A stretch of DNA of 64,000 nt from Ohtaekwangia sp036786105 (GTDB lineage: Bacteria; Bacteroidota; Bacteroidia; Cytophagales; Cyclobacteriaceae), in NCBI RefSeq assembly GCF_036786105.1, contig NZ_DAIQRQ010000001.1, positions 62,001 to 126,000 on the forward strand, given 5' to 3'. A program made the position numbers and the translations under genes. The notes beneath the pieces were generated by a model. The model was given only the letters and a program-made list of their open reading frames with translations. It searched no databases and had not been told where the DNA came from. Positions 43,684 through 52,364 of this stretch are shown one piece after another. The number at the start of each line of letters is the position of its first letter. Position 1 is the first letter of the stretch.

Positions 43684-44381
43684 GCTTCAGCGATACTCGC
43701 CACATTTACTTCACAACATCCATAACGAAGCAATGCCTGTGCGCAAGCTTCTATCGTAGCACCAGTTGTAATTACATCATCCACCAGTAAAATCCTCTTG
43801 TTCTTAACCGCAAGAGGATTTTTCACGTGAAAAACTTCGTCCACATTTTGCCAGCGATTAAGCTTATTCTTTTTGGTTTGCGTCTCTGTGCTGATTTTTT
43901 TGATGAGCACATCATCTGAAAACGGAATGCCTAATTTTCGGGAAAGACCTTCGGCAAACTTGGCACTTTGATTATATCCTCTTTTTCGCTTTCGCGAAGG
44001 ATGAAGCGGAACAGGAATAATGAGATCCGACTGATTCCAATCTGAAACGTCACTTAGTCTTTGACCTAAAACATTACCCAACATGATGCCTACATCGGGC
44101 TGGTTTTTATACTTCAGCGCATGCAACAGGTGTTGAATACGACTGGTCTTGGAGAATTTAAAAAGAGCCGTGGCTCTGCCGAGTTTAAAACGATTTGATA
44201 ACCTGGTGTAAAGTGGATTTTCAACATCGCGATGGTAATTGGTTTGGGGAATCTCCAACATACATTTCGTGCAAACCAGATTTTCACCTTTTGCCAGCGA
44301 GTCGGAGCAGGCAATACAATAAGATGGAAAGAACAGCGATACAAAATCAGAGAAGATTTCTGCGATCAGAGAATTAGCCAT
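43680..44381 (-). CDS. ComF-family phosphoribosyltransferase-like protein
   Basis: A 233-residue protein from the ATG at 44381; the longer frame crosses the promoter of the divergent gene. It has the N-terminal four-Cys zinc-binding region (YCIACSDS...LVCTKCM, about 21-42), PVPLHPSRKRKRGYNQSAKFAEGL (about 125-150) and the PRPP-binding signature RILLVDDVITTGATIEA (about 196-212). In Bacillus and Haemophilus relatives it supports DNA uptake; here that role is inference. A perfect palindrome TTTTTCACGTGAAAAA (43819-43834) lies within the gene. Confidence 0.9.
   Translation of the reverse strand: MANSLIAEIFSDFVSLFFPSYCIACSDSLAKGENLVCTKCMLEIPQTNYHRDVENPLYTRLSNRFKLGRATALFKFSKTSRIQHLLHALKYKNQPDVGIMLGNVLGQRLSDVSDWNQSDLIIPVPLHPSRKRKRGYNQSAKFAEGLSRKLGIPFSDDVLIKKISTETQTKKNKLNRWQNVDEVFHVKNPLAVKNKRILLVDDVITTGATIEACAQALLRYGCCEVNVASIAEA
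43819..43834. repeat. 16-bp CACGTG palindrome, parS-like (14/16)
   Basis: TTTTTCACGTGAAAAA is a perfect palindrome and differs from the ParB target TGTTNCACGTGAAACA at two positions. It lies inside comF. See the parS cluster at 49477. Confidence 0.4.
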
Positions 44382-44441
44382 TTTAGAAATATATTTGCCG
44401 GTAACTGATTTTCTAAAAGTAGATAAAAGAAAGAAAAAGTT

Positions 44442-44783
44442 ATGGGACTCGTAGAAGATTTTAATGCCTATAGAAGCAAAATGAATGACAAGATCATGGC
44501 ATCCGATAGCCTGATCATCAAACGAATATTTAATCTTGATACCAATGCTTATGCGGAAGGACACCTGGATGTAAAATCCAAAGAACTTATCGGGCTCACA
44601 TGTTCGCTCGTTCTACGCTGTGACGACTGCGTGCGGTATCACTTGGGAAAGTGCAAAGAAGTCGGATTCACAACCGATGAGGTACACGAAGCAATGGGAG
44701 TTGCAACGCTTGTTGGAGGTACTATTGTTATTCCGCACTTGCGCAGGGCTTTTGAGTATTGGGAGGAACTTCAAAATGTTTAA
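44442..44783 (+). CDS. Carboxymuconolactone decarboxylase/AhpD-like protein
   Basis: A 113-residue all-helical protein with the AhpD-type redox motif LRCDDCVRYHLGKCKEVGFTTDEVHEA (about 58-84): two Cys spaced CxxC and a His four residues on. The fold supports alkylhydroperoxide or thiol-disulfide chemistry as well as decarboxylation. The CxxCxxxH pattern favours peroxidase or thiol activity. It is coupled to the next gene by an 8-nt overlap. Confidence 0.88.
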   Translation: MGLVEDFNAYRSKMNDKIMASDSLIIKRIFNLDTNAYAEGHLDVKSKELIGLTCSLVLRCDDCVRYHLGKCKEVGFTTDEVHEAMGVATLVGGTIVIPHLRRAFEYWEELQNV

Positions 44784-45150
44784 GCGCGATCTTGAACTTG
44801 ATCGAGCATGGGCTGCTCTTCTTGCCGAAATTGAAAGAATGGTTGGCAAGAAACCCAAAGATTTGAACGGTGTATTATTCCTCATCGGTGTTCAGGAACT
44901 TGGCAGAGGGAAAAAAGTATTCAGCAAAGAAGAGAAGCAAGACCTGATGCACATCGGGATATGTAAAGTGCTTAGTTACTCTGGTTATTACGAGTTGGAA
45001 GGACTCGACAAAGAAGGTTGGCCCCACTGGAAATTGTTAAAAAAATTACCACACTTCGACCTCCTTGAACAAGAGAAACTTTTGAAGATGCACGTGATCG
45101 AGTATTTCGAGAAAGAATATGATTGGTCGATACCCAAGCAAGGCGAATAG
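44776..45150 (+). CDS. Conserved hypothetical protein coupled to the AhpD-like gene
   Basis: A 124-residue soluble, mostly helical protein. Its ATG (44776) overlaps the end of the AhpD-like gene by 8 nt, so the two are co-translated. The longer open frame starting at 44620 is only the shadow of that gene. Recognisable stretches are KKPKDLNGVLFLIGVQELGRGKKVFSKEEKQDLMHIGICKVLSYSGYYEL and a W-P-H-W motif. I know no function; the context suggests a role with the redox protein. Confidence 0.75.
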   Translation: MFKRDLELDRAWAALLAEIERMVGKKPKDLNGVLFLIGVQELGRGKKVFSKEEKQDLMHIGICKVLSYSGYYELEGLDKEGWPHWKLLKKLPHFDLLEQEKLLKMHVIEYFEKEYDWSIPKQGE

Positions 45151-45175
45151 CCACAATCCGTTTACCCGTCAACGC

Positions 45176-45207
45176 TTTGTTTTGAAGATGGCAAGCCGCT
45201 ATCTTAG
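45176..45207 (+). promoter_or_regulatory. Promoter of the DUF4175 operon
   Basis: TTTG (45176-45179), 20-nt spacer, then TATCTTAG (45200-45207), which matches TAnnTTTG at 7 of 8. It lies 59 bp before the DUF4175 ATG. Confidence 0.5.
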
Positions 45208-45266
45208 AACTTGATCAACTTTAAATCAGGTTGTTGCGTTTTTGACTATAACTAAATATACATATT

Positions 45267-48200
45267 ATGGGGGCGGGCGTAGAGCAGGTTCGTGAAAAAA
45301 TAAAATCCTTCAAGCGAAAATATTATCTCAACATTTTCGTGAAGGGCATCATTCTGTCGCTATCAATCCTGGCGACTTACTTTCTTATCGCTGCGCTCAT
45401 TGAGTATAATTTGTGGCTAAGCCCGTGGGCTCGATTTCTCATCTTCTTCACATTTATAGCGGTTGCTGTTTTCTGCACCTACCGATTTTTGAAAGAGCCA
45501 CTAGGGTGGTGGATAGCCCGAAGAGGTTTAAACGAAGAGCAGAGTGCAAAGATCATTGGTAAACATCTGCCTTCCGTTAGCGACAAACTTCTAAACCTCA
45601 TTCAACTCGATTCTTCCAAAACTGGCTCCGCACTAACCTATGCGAGCATCGAACAAAAGTCCCAAGATTTCGCCCCCCTGCAGTTCGATAGCTTCATCGA
45701 TATTCGCGAAAACAGAAAACACCTCCGGTATCTCGCCATTCCCTTCATTGCAATTTTTGCCATCATTCTTTTCAACAGCAGCATACTTACACTGAGCACA
45801 CAGCGAATCGTAAACTTTACGCAGCAATACTCTCCACAGGCTCCGTTTAAATTTTTGGTAAGTGAAAAATCGCTTACTGCGTTTTACAATGAAGATTTGA
45901 CAATAAGCCTTCAACTTAATGGTGCAGCTGTTCCTGAAGATGCTTACCTGGTATCTGGAAATCAGCGTTTGAAATTAGACAACAAAGGAAACGGAGAATT
46001 CACTTATAATTTTGAAAAAGTGCAACAGGCCTTTGATTTTCAGATCGAAGCCGCAGGATTCTTTTCTGAAATGTTTCACGTGTCACTCATAAACCGGCCT
46101 GAGCTTACGCAGTTTACCATTGCACTTGAATATCCGCGTTATCTGCAGCGCCCGGCTGAAAAGCTGGTTAATTCAGGAAATCTTGAAATTCCGGAAGGCA
46201 CCAAAGTCCAATGGAATATTTCAGCCGTAAATGCCGAACAGGCTGCAATTTTGTTTTCTTCTGAAAATGCTCCTAATAATTTACAATCATCTGATAATCA
46301 TTTATTTACGTTTAAAAAAGAGTTTCGGAACCCCGATCAATACGAAATCGTGCTTGCGAATGATAAAAGCAAAAACAAAGAAAAAATATCTTACCGGGTT
46401 GATGTAGTTAAAGATCAGTTTCCTCAAATAGCCGTCAATAACTTTAAGGACTCAGTACTCTATCAGCGCATAATTCTGGGCGGATCATTGGGTGATGATT
46501 ATGGTATTACACAGCTCACGCTTCATTACCGCATTAGAAACGAAAACCAGAAAGAGATACTCTCTAAATCGATAAATATACCCGTTGCCAAAAATCAGCT
46601 TCAACAGAGTTTCTTCTACAATTGGTCTGTCGATTCACTTGATCTAAACCCCGGTGAACAACTTGAATACTACCTACAGGTATGGGATAACGATGGTGTA
46701 AACGGAAGAAAATCTACCAAAACTGGCTACTATACATTTTTGATTCCTTCGAAAGATAACCTGGTAACAGAGATCAATCAATCGCAGTCACAAACCCAGC
46801 AGAAGATAAATCAAAGTGAGTCCAAGGCTAACAAACTGCAAAACCAGATTGAACAGGCACATCAGAAACTAAAAGGCAAGCAGAGCCTTGATTGGCAGGA
46901 CAAGAAGATGCTGGAAGACATTATTCAGCAAAAGCAAAGCCTCGAGAATATGCTGGAACAGGCAAAGGAGGAAAATAAGCTTTTGGAACAAAAGAAAGAG
47001 GCCTTCACAGAACAAGACGAGAGAATACGGGAGAAAGCACAACAGATTCAAAAGCTGATGAATGAATTGCTGGATGAGGAAACGAAAAAACTCTTCGAAG
47101 AACTTCAGAAGCTTTTAAAGGAGAACACAGATATTACGCAGATTCAAAAAATACTGGATAAGCTCAACCAGAACACCAATAACCTGGAAAAAGAGCTCGA
47201 ACGAACTCTCGAGCTCTTTAAACAGCTTCAATACGATTACAAACTGGATCAGGCTATTGAAGACATTAAAGAGCAAGTAAAAGACCAGCAGTCGTTGTTG
47301 GAAAAAACCGAGGAGCTGGAAAAGAACAAATCTGATAAAGGAAACAAACCGCAACAATCTGATAAATCTGATAAGGAAGAGAATAAAGACAAGGCTGGCG
47401 ATAAGAACAATGAAGAAGGGCAGGAGTTAGCGAAAGAGCAGGAAAAGTTGAATGAAGAGTTAAAGCAAACGTCTGAGAAGATAGAAGATCTTAAAAAGAT
47501 GGGCGGGGAACTGGATAAAAAAGATGAGCTTCCTTCTAAAGAAGATGCAAACGAGGCCCAAGAACAACAACAGCAAAGCAAGGAAATGCTTCAGCAGAAC
47601 CAACCCTCTAAATCAAAAGCCCCTCAGCAGAAAGCCATCAAGCAAATGCAGAAAATGCAGCAACAGATGGAAGGCGCCCAAAGCTCTATGGAAATGGAAA
47701 TGAACATGGAGAATATCGAAAGTCTTCGCCAGATCATTCACGGACTGGTAAAACTCTCTTTCGACCAGGAAGCTTTAATGAAGAATTTTTCTGAACTAAA
47801 CCAAAGCGATCCTCGCTTTAATGGACTTGCCCAGCAACAATTGAAATTAAAGGATGATGCCCGGGTATTGGAAGATAGCTTACTGGCACTTGGAAAGCGT
47901 GATCCGTTTATGGGTTCCATTGTTACCAAAGAAGTTGGCGAATTGAATGACCACCTGGATAGAGTTATAGAGGCAAACAAGGAGAGAAGAAGGCCGCAAG
48001 CCTCCAGTGAAATGCAGGCCAGCATGACTTCTATCAATAATCTGGCACTAATGCTGGACGACCATTTTGATATGATGATGCAGATGATGGCCAATGCGCA
48101 GCCTTCCATGGGCAAATCCAAGCAGAAAGGACAGAAGCCTAGCCTGAGTCAAATGCAACAGCAATTGAATCAAAAGATTCAGGATTTAAAGGGAAGCGGC

Positions 48201-48635
48201 AAATCAGGGCGCCAACTCTCCGAAGAGTTGGCGGAAATGGCTGCCGAGCAGGAACGAATCAGAAAAGCGCTTCAGGAAATGCAGGAGAAGATGAAAGAGG
48301 ATGGAAAAACCCCTGGTGGGGATCTTCCAGCTAAAATGGAGCAGACTGAAATGGATTTGGTGAACAAGCAACTGACTGATCAGCTCATTAAACGCCAACA
48401 GGATATTTTAACCAGAATGCTGGAAACAGAGAAGTCAATGCGCGAGCAAGACATGGATGAAGAGCGAAAAGGGGAAACGGCCAAAGACTATGACAAAGAA
48501 ATACCAAAGGCATTTGAGGAATATTTGCGTCTAAAGGAAAAAGAAGTAGAATTGCTGAAAACAGTTCCACCAAAGCTTTACCCTTACTATAAGAAAGAAG
48601 TAAGCGAGTATTTTAAAAGAATGAACAACCAATAA
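45267..48635 (+). CDS. DUF4175 large membrane coiled-coil protein
   Basis: A 1122-residue protein of a Bacteroidota-wide family of unknown function. Three membrane helices occupy the N-terminus (about 20-45, 52-72, 155-172). A beta-rich extracytoplasmic part follows (about 190-500). From about 505 to the end it is long coiled coil, extremely rich in Q, K, E and M, with stretches such as QQKSLENMLEQAKEENKLLEQKKEAF and KMQQQMEGAQSS. An acidic KSDKEENKDKAGDKN patch sits near 690-720. The helical half could form a scaffold. It heads a run with the RsbW-like ATPase (17 bp on) and ybeY. Confidence 0.85.
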   Translation: MGAGVEQVREKIKSFKRKYYLNIFVKGIILSLSILATYFLIAALIEYNLWLSPWARFLIFFTFIAVAVFCTYRFLKEPLGWWIARRGLNEEQSAKIIGKHLPSVSDKLLNLIQLDSSKTGSALTYASIEQKSQDFAPLQFDSFIDIRENRKHLRYLAIPFIAIFAIILFNSSILTLSTQRIVNFTQQYSPQAPFKFLVSEKSLTAFYNEDLTISLQLNGAAVPEDAYLVSGNQRLKLDNKGNGEFTYNFEKVQQAFDFQIEAAGFFSEMFHVSLINRPELTQFTIALEYPRYLQRPAEKLVNSGNLEIPEGTKVQWNISAVNAEQAAILFSSENAPNNLQSSDNHLFTFKKEFRNPDQYEIVLANDKSKNKEKISYRVDVVKDQFPQIAVNNFKDSVLYQRIILGGSLGDDYGITQLTLHYRIRNENQKEILSKSINIPVAKNQLQQSFFYNWSVDSLDLNPGEQLEYYLQVWDNDGVNGRKSTKTGYYTFLIPSKDNLVTEINQSQSQTQQKINQSESKANKLQNQIEQAHQKLKGKQSLDWQDKKMLEDIIQQKQSLENMLEQAKEENKLLEQKKEAFTEQDERIREKAQQIQKLMNELLDEETKKLFEELQKLLKENTDITQIQKILDKLNQNTNNLEKELERTLELFKQLQYDYKLDQAIEDIKEQVKDQQSLLEKTEELEKNKSDKGNKPQQSDKSDKEENKDKAGDKNNEEGQELAKEQEKLNEELKQTSEKIEDLKKMGGELDKKDELPSKEDANEAQEQQQQSKEMLQQNQPSKSKAPQQKAIKQMQKMQQQMEGAQSSMEMEMNMENIESLRQIIHGLVKLSFDQEALMKNFSELNQSDPRFNGLAQQQLKLKDDARVLEDSLLALGKRDPFMGSIVTKEVGELNDHLDRVIEANKERRRPQASSEMQASMTSINNLALMLDDHFDMMMQMMANAQPSMGKSKQKGQKPSLSQMQQQLNQKIQDLKGSGKSGRQLSEELAEMAAEQERIRKALQEMQEKMKEDGKTPGGDLPAKMEQTEMDLVNKQLTDQLIKRQQDILTRMLETEKSMREQDMDEERKGETAKDYDKEIPKAFEEYLRLKEKEVELLKTVPPKLYPYYKKEVSEYFKRMNNQ

Positions 48636-48652
48636 CAAGGACAACACGGCAC

Positions 48653-49057
48653 ATGAACACGATCAGCATCCAGGTTCCATCGTTGATGGAAAACATTAGA
48701 ATGATTGAAAGCTTTATTGACAATGCAAAGGAACGTTTCCACCTGGACGATGACATCTACGGAAACATTATGATTGCTGTAACAGAAGCCGTGAACAATG
48801 CCATTAAACATGGCAATGCCAGTGATAAATCAAAGAATGTGCACTTGAGCCTTTCGTTGGAAGACAGCATGATCAAGTTCACAGTGAAAGATGAGGGCAA
48901 AGGATTTAACTATGACAATCTTCCAGACCCTACAGCACCGGAGAACCTTGAAAAGCCAGGTGGCCGTGGTATTTTCCTCATGAAGCACCTTTCCGATGAG
49001 GTTGACTTTAAAGAAGACGGTCGCGTTGTTGAACTTAGCTTTTATATGAATTCCTAA
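48653..49057 (+). CDS. RsbW/SpoIIAB-like ATP-binding protein
   Basis: A 134-residue GHKL ATPase of the anti-sigma-factor kinase type. N-box EAVNNAIKHGN (about 43-53), G1 DEGKGFNYDNLPDP (about 84-97) and G2 GGRGIFLMKHL (about 106-116) are complete. Such proteins phosphorylate anti-sigma-antagonists or bind a sigma factor. No STAS antagonist or cognate sigma is adjacent, so the target is open. ybeY follows with no gap (TAA-ATG). Confidence 0.9.
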   Translation: MNTISIQVPSLMENIRMIESFIDNAKERFHLDDDIYGNIMIAVTEAVNNAIKHGNASDKSKNVHLSLSLEDSMIKFTVKDEGKGFNYDNLPDPTAPENLEKPGGRGIFLMKHLSDEVDFKEDGRVVELSFYMNS

Positions 49058-49477
49058 ATGGCTCAGGTACGTTTCTTTACCGAAGACATCAAGTTCAGGT
49101 TACCTCATCCCATTAAAACAGGCCGTTGGGTAAAAGCTGCAATCAAGGCTGAAAAGAAAAACCCCGGAAACCTGAATTTCATATTCTGCTCAGATGAATA
49201 CCTCCGGGAGATAAACATCCAATATCTCAGGCATAAGACTTACACAGATATCGTCACCTTCGACTCTAGTGAGGAAAAAGACATGATAGAAGGCGACATC
49301 TTTATTAGCATACACCGCATAGAGGAAAACGCCCTCAAATTCGACAGACCCTTTGATGAAGAGCTCCACAGGGTAATAATTCATGGCGTTCTTCATTTAA
49401 TAGGCTATTCCGACAAGACCCCTCAGAAACAAAACACTATGCGTAGAAAAGAAGACTCCTATCTATCTTTGCGATAG
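49058..49477 (+). CDS. ybeY: rRNA maturation RNase YbeY
   Basis: A metal-dependent endoribonuclease for 16S rRNA 3' maturation and ribosome quality control. It has 139 residues. The core is HRVIIHGVLHLIGYSDKTPQKQNTMRRKED (about 105-134). The first two metal-site His are present; the third position, usually His in proteobacterial HGxLHLxGYDH, is S-D here, as in other Bacteroidota YbeY. DIVTFDSSEE is also typical. The stop codon is followed at once by the first parS copy (its sequence begins within the TAG). Confidence 0.92.
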   Translation: MAQVRFFTEDIKFRLPHPIKTGRWVKAAIKAEKKNPGNLNFIFCSDEYLREINIQYLRHKTYTDIVTFDSSEEKDMIEGDIFISIHRIEENALKFDRPFDEELHRVIIHGVLHLIGYSDKTPQKQNTMRRKEDSYLSLR

Positions 49478-49492
49478 GTTCCACGTGAAACA
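49477..49492 (+). promoter_or_regulatory. parS site 1 (15/16)
   Basis: GGTTCCACGTGAAACA differs from the ParB-binding consensus TGTTNCACGTGAAACA at the first base only. It starts at the last base of the ybeY stop. Confidence 0.8.
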
Positions 49493-49522
49493 CATATAGC
49501 TCTCTCCAAAACAAGGGATTAC

Positions 49523-49538
49523 TGTTCCACGTGAAACA
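49523..49538 (+). promoter_or_regulatory. parS site 2 (16/16)
   Basis: TGTTCCACGTGAAACA matches the parS consensus exactly, 46 bp after site 1. Two tandem ATGTGGAA units follow at about 49542-49557. Confidence 0.88.
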
Positions 49539-49577
49539 CAAATGTGGAAATGTGGAAGATTTTTGTGGGCAACTTTT

Positions 49578-49593
49578 TGTTCCACGTGAAACA
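49578..49593 (+). promoter_or_regulatory. parS site 3 (16/16)
   Basis: TGTTCCACGTGAAACA, an exact match, 55 bp after site 2 and 21 bp before the mnmG ATG. ParB bound here could also affect mnmG transcription. Confidence 0.88.
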
Positions 49594-49614
49594 ACAATGA
49601 AATACTAAGCTTTT

Positions 49615-51480
49615 ATGATATTCTCAGAGTATGATGTTATAGTAGTAGGGGCTGGCCACGCTGGATGTGAGGCCGCACATGCTGCCGCTTCAATGGGTTC
49701 AAAGGTTCTCCTAATAACAATGAACATGAATACCATTGCCCAGATGTCCTGTAATCCGGCAATGGGTGGCGTGGCCAAAGGGCAAATTGTTAGGGAGATT
49801 GATGCATTAGGAGGATTATCAGGGATTATATCCGATAAGTCTATGATTCAATTCAGAATGCTGAATAGATCAAAAGGTCCTGCTATGTGGAGTCCAAGAA
49901 CTCAAAACGACCGTATGCGCTTCTCAGAAGAATGGCGCTTGGCTTTGGAGCAAACTTCAAACATCGACTTTTGGCAGGAAATGGTGAAAGAAATCCTAGT
50001 GAAGGATGGCAGAGCCGTAGGAGTGAAGACAAACCTTGGAATCGAGATAAAATCAAAAACTGTAGTCCTTACCAATGGAACTTTCCTGAATGGTAAGATT
50101 CATATAGGGGAAAAGAACTTTGGAGGTGGCAGAACAGCAGAAAATGCAGCTACTGGATTAACAGAACAACTCGTAAGCCTGGGTTTTGAAGCAGGGAGAA
50201 TGAAAACCGGAACCCCACCCAGAATAGATGGTAGAAGTTTAGACTATTCGAAGATGGAAGAACAGCCAGGAGATGAAAACCCTGGTAAGTTCTCATACAC
50301 CGATACAAAACCTCTCGCTAAACAAGCAAGCTGTTGGATCACCTACACAAACGATGTGGTGCATGATGAATTAAAAAAGGGATTCGAAAAATCCCCCATG
50401 TTTCAAGGTCGTATTAAAGGTCTTGGCCCTAGATATTGCCCATCGATAGAAGATAAGATAAACCGATTCGCCGAACGTGAACGTCATCAGATATTCGTAG
50501 AACCAGAAGGATGGAGTACGGTTGAAATATATGTAAATGGTTTTTCTACATCTCTGCCTGAAGATGTTCAGTATAAAGCTCTCACCAAGATTCCAGGATT
50601 TGAGCATGCCAAAATGTTCAGACCAGGCTATGCCATAGAATATGATTTCTTTCCCCCCACTCAATTAAATCTCAGTCTTGAAACGCAGCAAATTCCAAAC
50701 TTGTTTTTTGCAGGCCAGATAAACGGAACAACCGGATATGAAGAAGCAGCATGTCAAGGATTAATAGCCGGCATAAACGCCCACAATAAAGCCCATAAAA
50801 AAGACGCGTTCATTCTGAAAAGATCAGAAGCATACATAGGCGTATTGATTGACGACCTGGTAAGCAAAGGCACACAAGAGCCTTATAGAATGTTTACTTC
50901 CCGAGCCGAATACCGCATTCTGTTACGACAAGACAATGCAGACCTGCGATTAACTGAATTAGGATATAAAATTGGTCTGGCAAGCGAAGATCGATACCAA
51001 GCCGTGTTAAGAAAGAAAAGTCAGGTTGATACCCTGCTTCAGGAATTAAAAAAATTAAGAGTAAGTCCTGATGCAATAAACCGGGAATTAGAAAATCTCA
51101 ATACCTCGGGTATACAAGAGAAAGTCTCGGTGGCTCATCTTTTAAAGCGGCCTCAATTGGGAATACCGGAGACAAAATCATTAACCCCGGAAATAAAGGA
51201 CCTGATGAATAAATACACGGATGAAGTACAGGAGCAAGCCGAAATCACCATTAAGTACGAGAGCTACATTGACAGGGAACAAAAACTTGCCGAGAAGATC
51301 GGAAACCTGGAAGATTTCAAAATAAAATCAGATTTTGATTACGACCGTGTAAAAGCCCTCTCACTTGAAGCCAGGGAAAAGCTAAAGAGGATCAAACCAG
51401 AAACACTTGGCCAAGCCACACGCATAAGCGGAGTTTCACCATCAGACATTTCAGTTCTTACCATCTATTTAGGAAAATGA
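49615..51480 (+). CDS. mnmG: tRNA uridine-5-carboxymethylaminomethyl(34) synthesis enzyme MnmG
   Basis: An FAD-dependent enzyme that with MnmE adds the cmnm5 group to U34 of certain tRNAs. At 621 residues it is full length. It has the FAD-binding VVGAGHAGCEAAHAAA (about 10-25), MSCNPAMGGVAKGQIVREIDALGG (about 44-67), MLNRSKGPAMWSPRTQNDR, GTFLNGKIHIGEKNFGGGR and GQINGTTGYEEAACQGLIAGINA. mnmG (gidA) is a classical oriC-linked gene in many bacteria, and here it directly follows three parS sites. Its stop overlaps the next gene's ATG (ATGA). Confidence 0.97.
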   Translation: MIFSEYDVIVVGAGHAGCEAAHAAASMGSKVLLITMNMNTIAQMSCNPAMGGVAKGQIVREIDALGGLSGIISDKSMIQFRMLNRSKGPAMWSPRTQNDRMRFSEEWRLALEQTSNIDFWQEMVKEILVKDGRAVGVKTNLGIEIKSKTVVLTNGTFLNGKIHIGEKNFGGGRTAENAATGLTEQLVSLGFEAGRMKTGTPPRIDGRSLDYSKMEEQPGDENPGKFSYTDTKPLAKQASCWITYTNDVVHDELKKGFEKSPMFQGRIKGLGPRYCPSIEDKINRFAERERHQIFVEPEGWSTVEIYVNGFSTSLPEDVQYKALTKIPGFEHAKMFRPGYAIEYDFFPPTQLNLSLETQQIPNLFFAGQINGTTGYEEAACQGLIAGINAHNKAHKKDAFILKRSEAYIGVLIDDLVSKGTQEPYRMFTSRAEYRILLRQDNADLRLTELGYKIGLASEDRYQAVLRKKSQVDTLLQELKKLRVSPDAINRELENLNTSGIQEKVSVAHLLKRPQLGIPETKSLTPEIKDLMNKYTDEVQEQAEITIKYESYIDREQKLAEKIGNLEDFKIKSDFDYDRVKALSLEAREKLKRIKPETLGQATRISGVSPSDISVLTIYLGK

Positions 51481-52364
51481 CAAGTATTACTTCATGCCCA
51501 ATTTGCGGAAACAATTTACTTAGGCCCTTTCTTCAATGTATAGACTACACTGTATCGCATGAAAAGTTCAGTCTCCATAAATGTAGCACATGCAATTTCA
51601 CATTAACATCACCAAGACCGACAGACGAAGTTATCGGTAGCTATTATCTGTCCGATGATTATATATCCCATAGCAATAAAGCAACCAGCATCATCGATCA
51701 CTTATATCTTCTTGCACGCAAATTTACTTTGCGCTGGAAAATCAATCTATTAGCAAAAAACAGTGAGGGCTCGAGAAAACGCATACTTGATTATGGTTCC
51801 GGCACTGGAGCTTTTCTTCAATATTGCACCAGCCAGGGATGGGCAGCATCCGGTGTTGAACCATCAGAAAATGCCCGATCTTTTTGTCAAAAAAATAATC
51901 AACTATCTGTATATCAATCAATTAATGAAATAGAAGAAGATAAATTCAACGCGATAACACTCTGGCATGTTCTGGAACACATCCCTGATCTCGATTGCAT
52001 ACTTCAGCAATTGAAATCAAAGCTATCATCAACGGGTACTCTGTTCATTGCTGTACCAAACCACACAAGCTGGGACGGCCGACATTATAAAGAATATTGG
52101 GCAGGCTACGATGTTCCCCGACACCTCTGGCATTTTTCACGTGAAAACATGGACAAGCTTCTGAATAAGAATGGACTAACGGTAACAAAGGTTATTCCCA
52201 TGAAACTTGATGCTTACTATATATCATTGCTTAGCGAAAAGTATAAAAGAAAAAAATCAACCATATTCGGAATGATAGTTGCGTTTATTAACGGAACAAG
52301 ATCTAACTGGCAAGCAGCCAGAACGGGAGAATATTCAAGCCTGATTTATATTGTGAAAAGATGA
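51477..52364 (+). CDS. Class I SAM methyltransferase with N-terminal zinc-finger-like segment
   Basis: A 295-residue protein. Residues 5-45 hold two Cys pairs (SCPICGN and HKCSTCNF), a zinc-ribbon-like element. The methyltransferase core follows: ILDYGSGTGAFLQYC (about 103-117, SAM motif I), ASGVEPSENARSFC and TLWHVLEHIPD (about 161-171). This matches methyltransferases acting on sugars or cell-surface precursors; the acceptor is unknown. It overlaps mnmG and the Ig-like gene by 4 bp each, so the three are coupled. A CACGTG palindrome lies at 52133-52148. Confidence 0.87.
   Translation: MTSITSCPICGNNLLRPFLQCIDYTVSHEKFSLHKCSTCNFTLTSPRPTDEVIGSYYLSDDYISHSNKATSIIDHLYLLARKFTLRWKINLLAKNSEGSRKRILDYGSGTGAFLQYCTSQGWAASGVEPSENARSFCQKNNQLSVYQSINEIEEDKFNAITLWHVLEHIPDLDCILQQLKSKLSSTGTLFIAVPNHTSWDGRHYKEYWAGYDVPRHLWHFSRENMDKLLNKNGLTVTKVIPMKLDAYYISLLSEKYKRKKSTIFGMIVAFINGTRSNWQAARTGEYSSLIYIVKR
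52133..52148. repeat. parS-like CACGTG palindrome (13/16)
   Basis: TTTTTCACGTGAAAAC inside the methyltransferase gene shares the 14-bp palindrome TTTTCACGTGAAAA with the copies at 43819 and 53485. Confidence 0.35.

Noticed and set aside
44620..44775. N-terminal extension of the 124-residue gene
   Set aside because: It lies wholly within the AhpD-like gene in another frame; the ATG at 44776 with an 8-nt overlap is the natural start.
49058..49477. YbeY as a broken enzyme because the third His is missing
   Set aside because: The S-D-K-T variant after HGVLHLIGY is the usual form in Bacteroidota, so it is a lineage feature and not damage.
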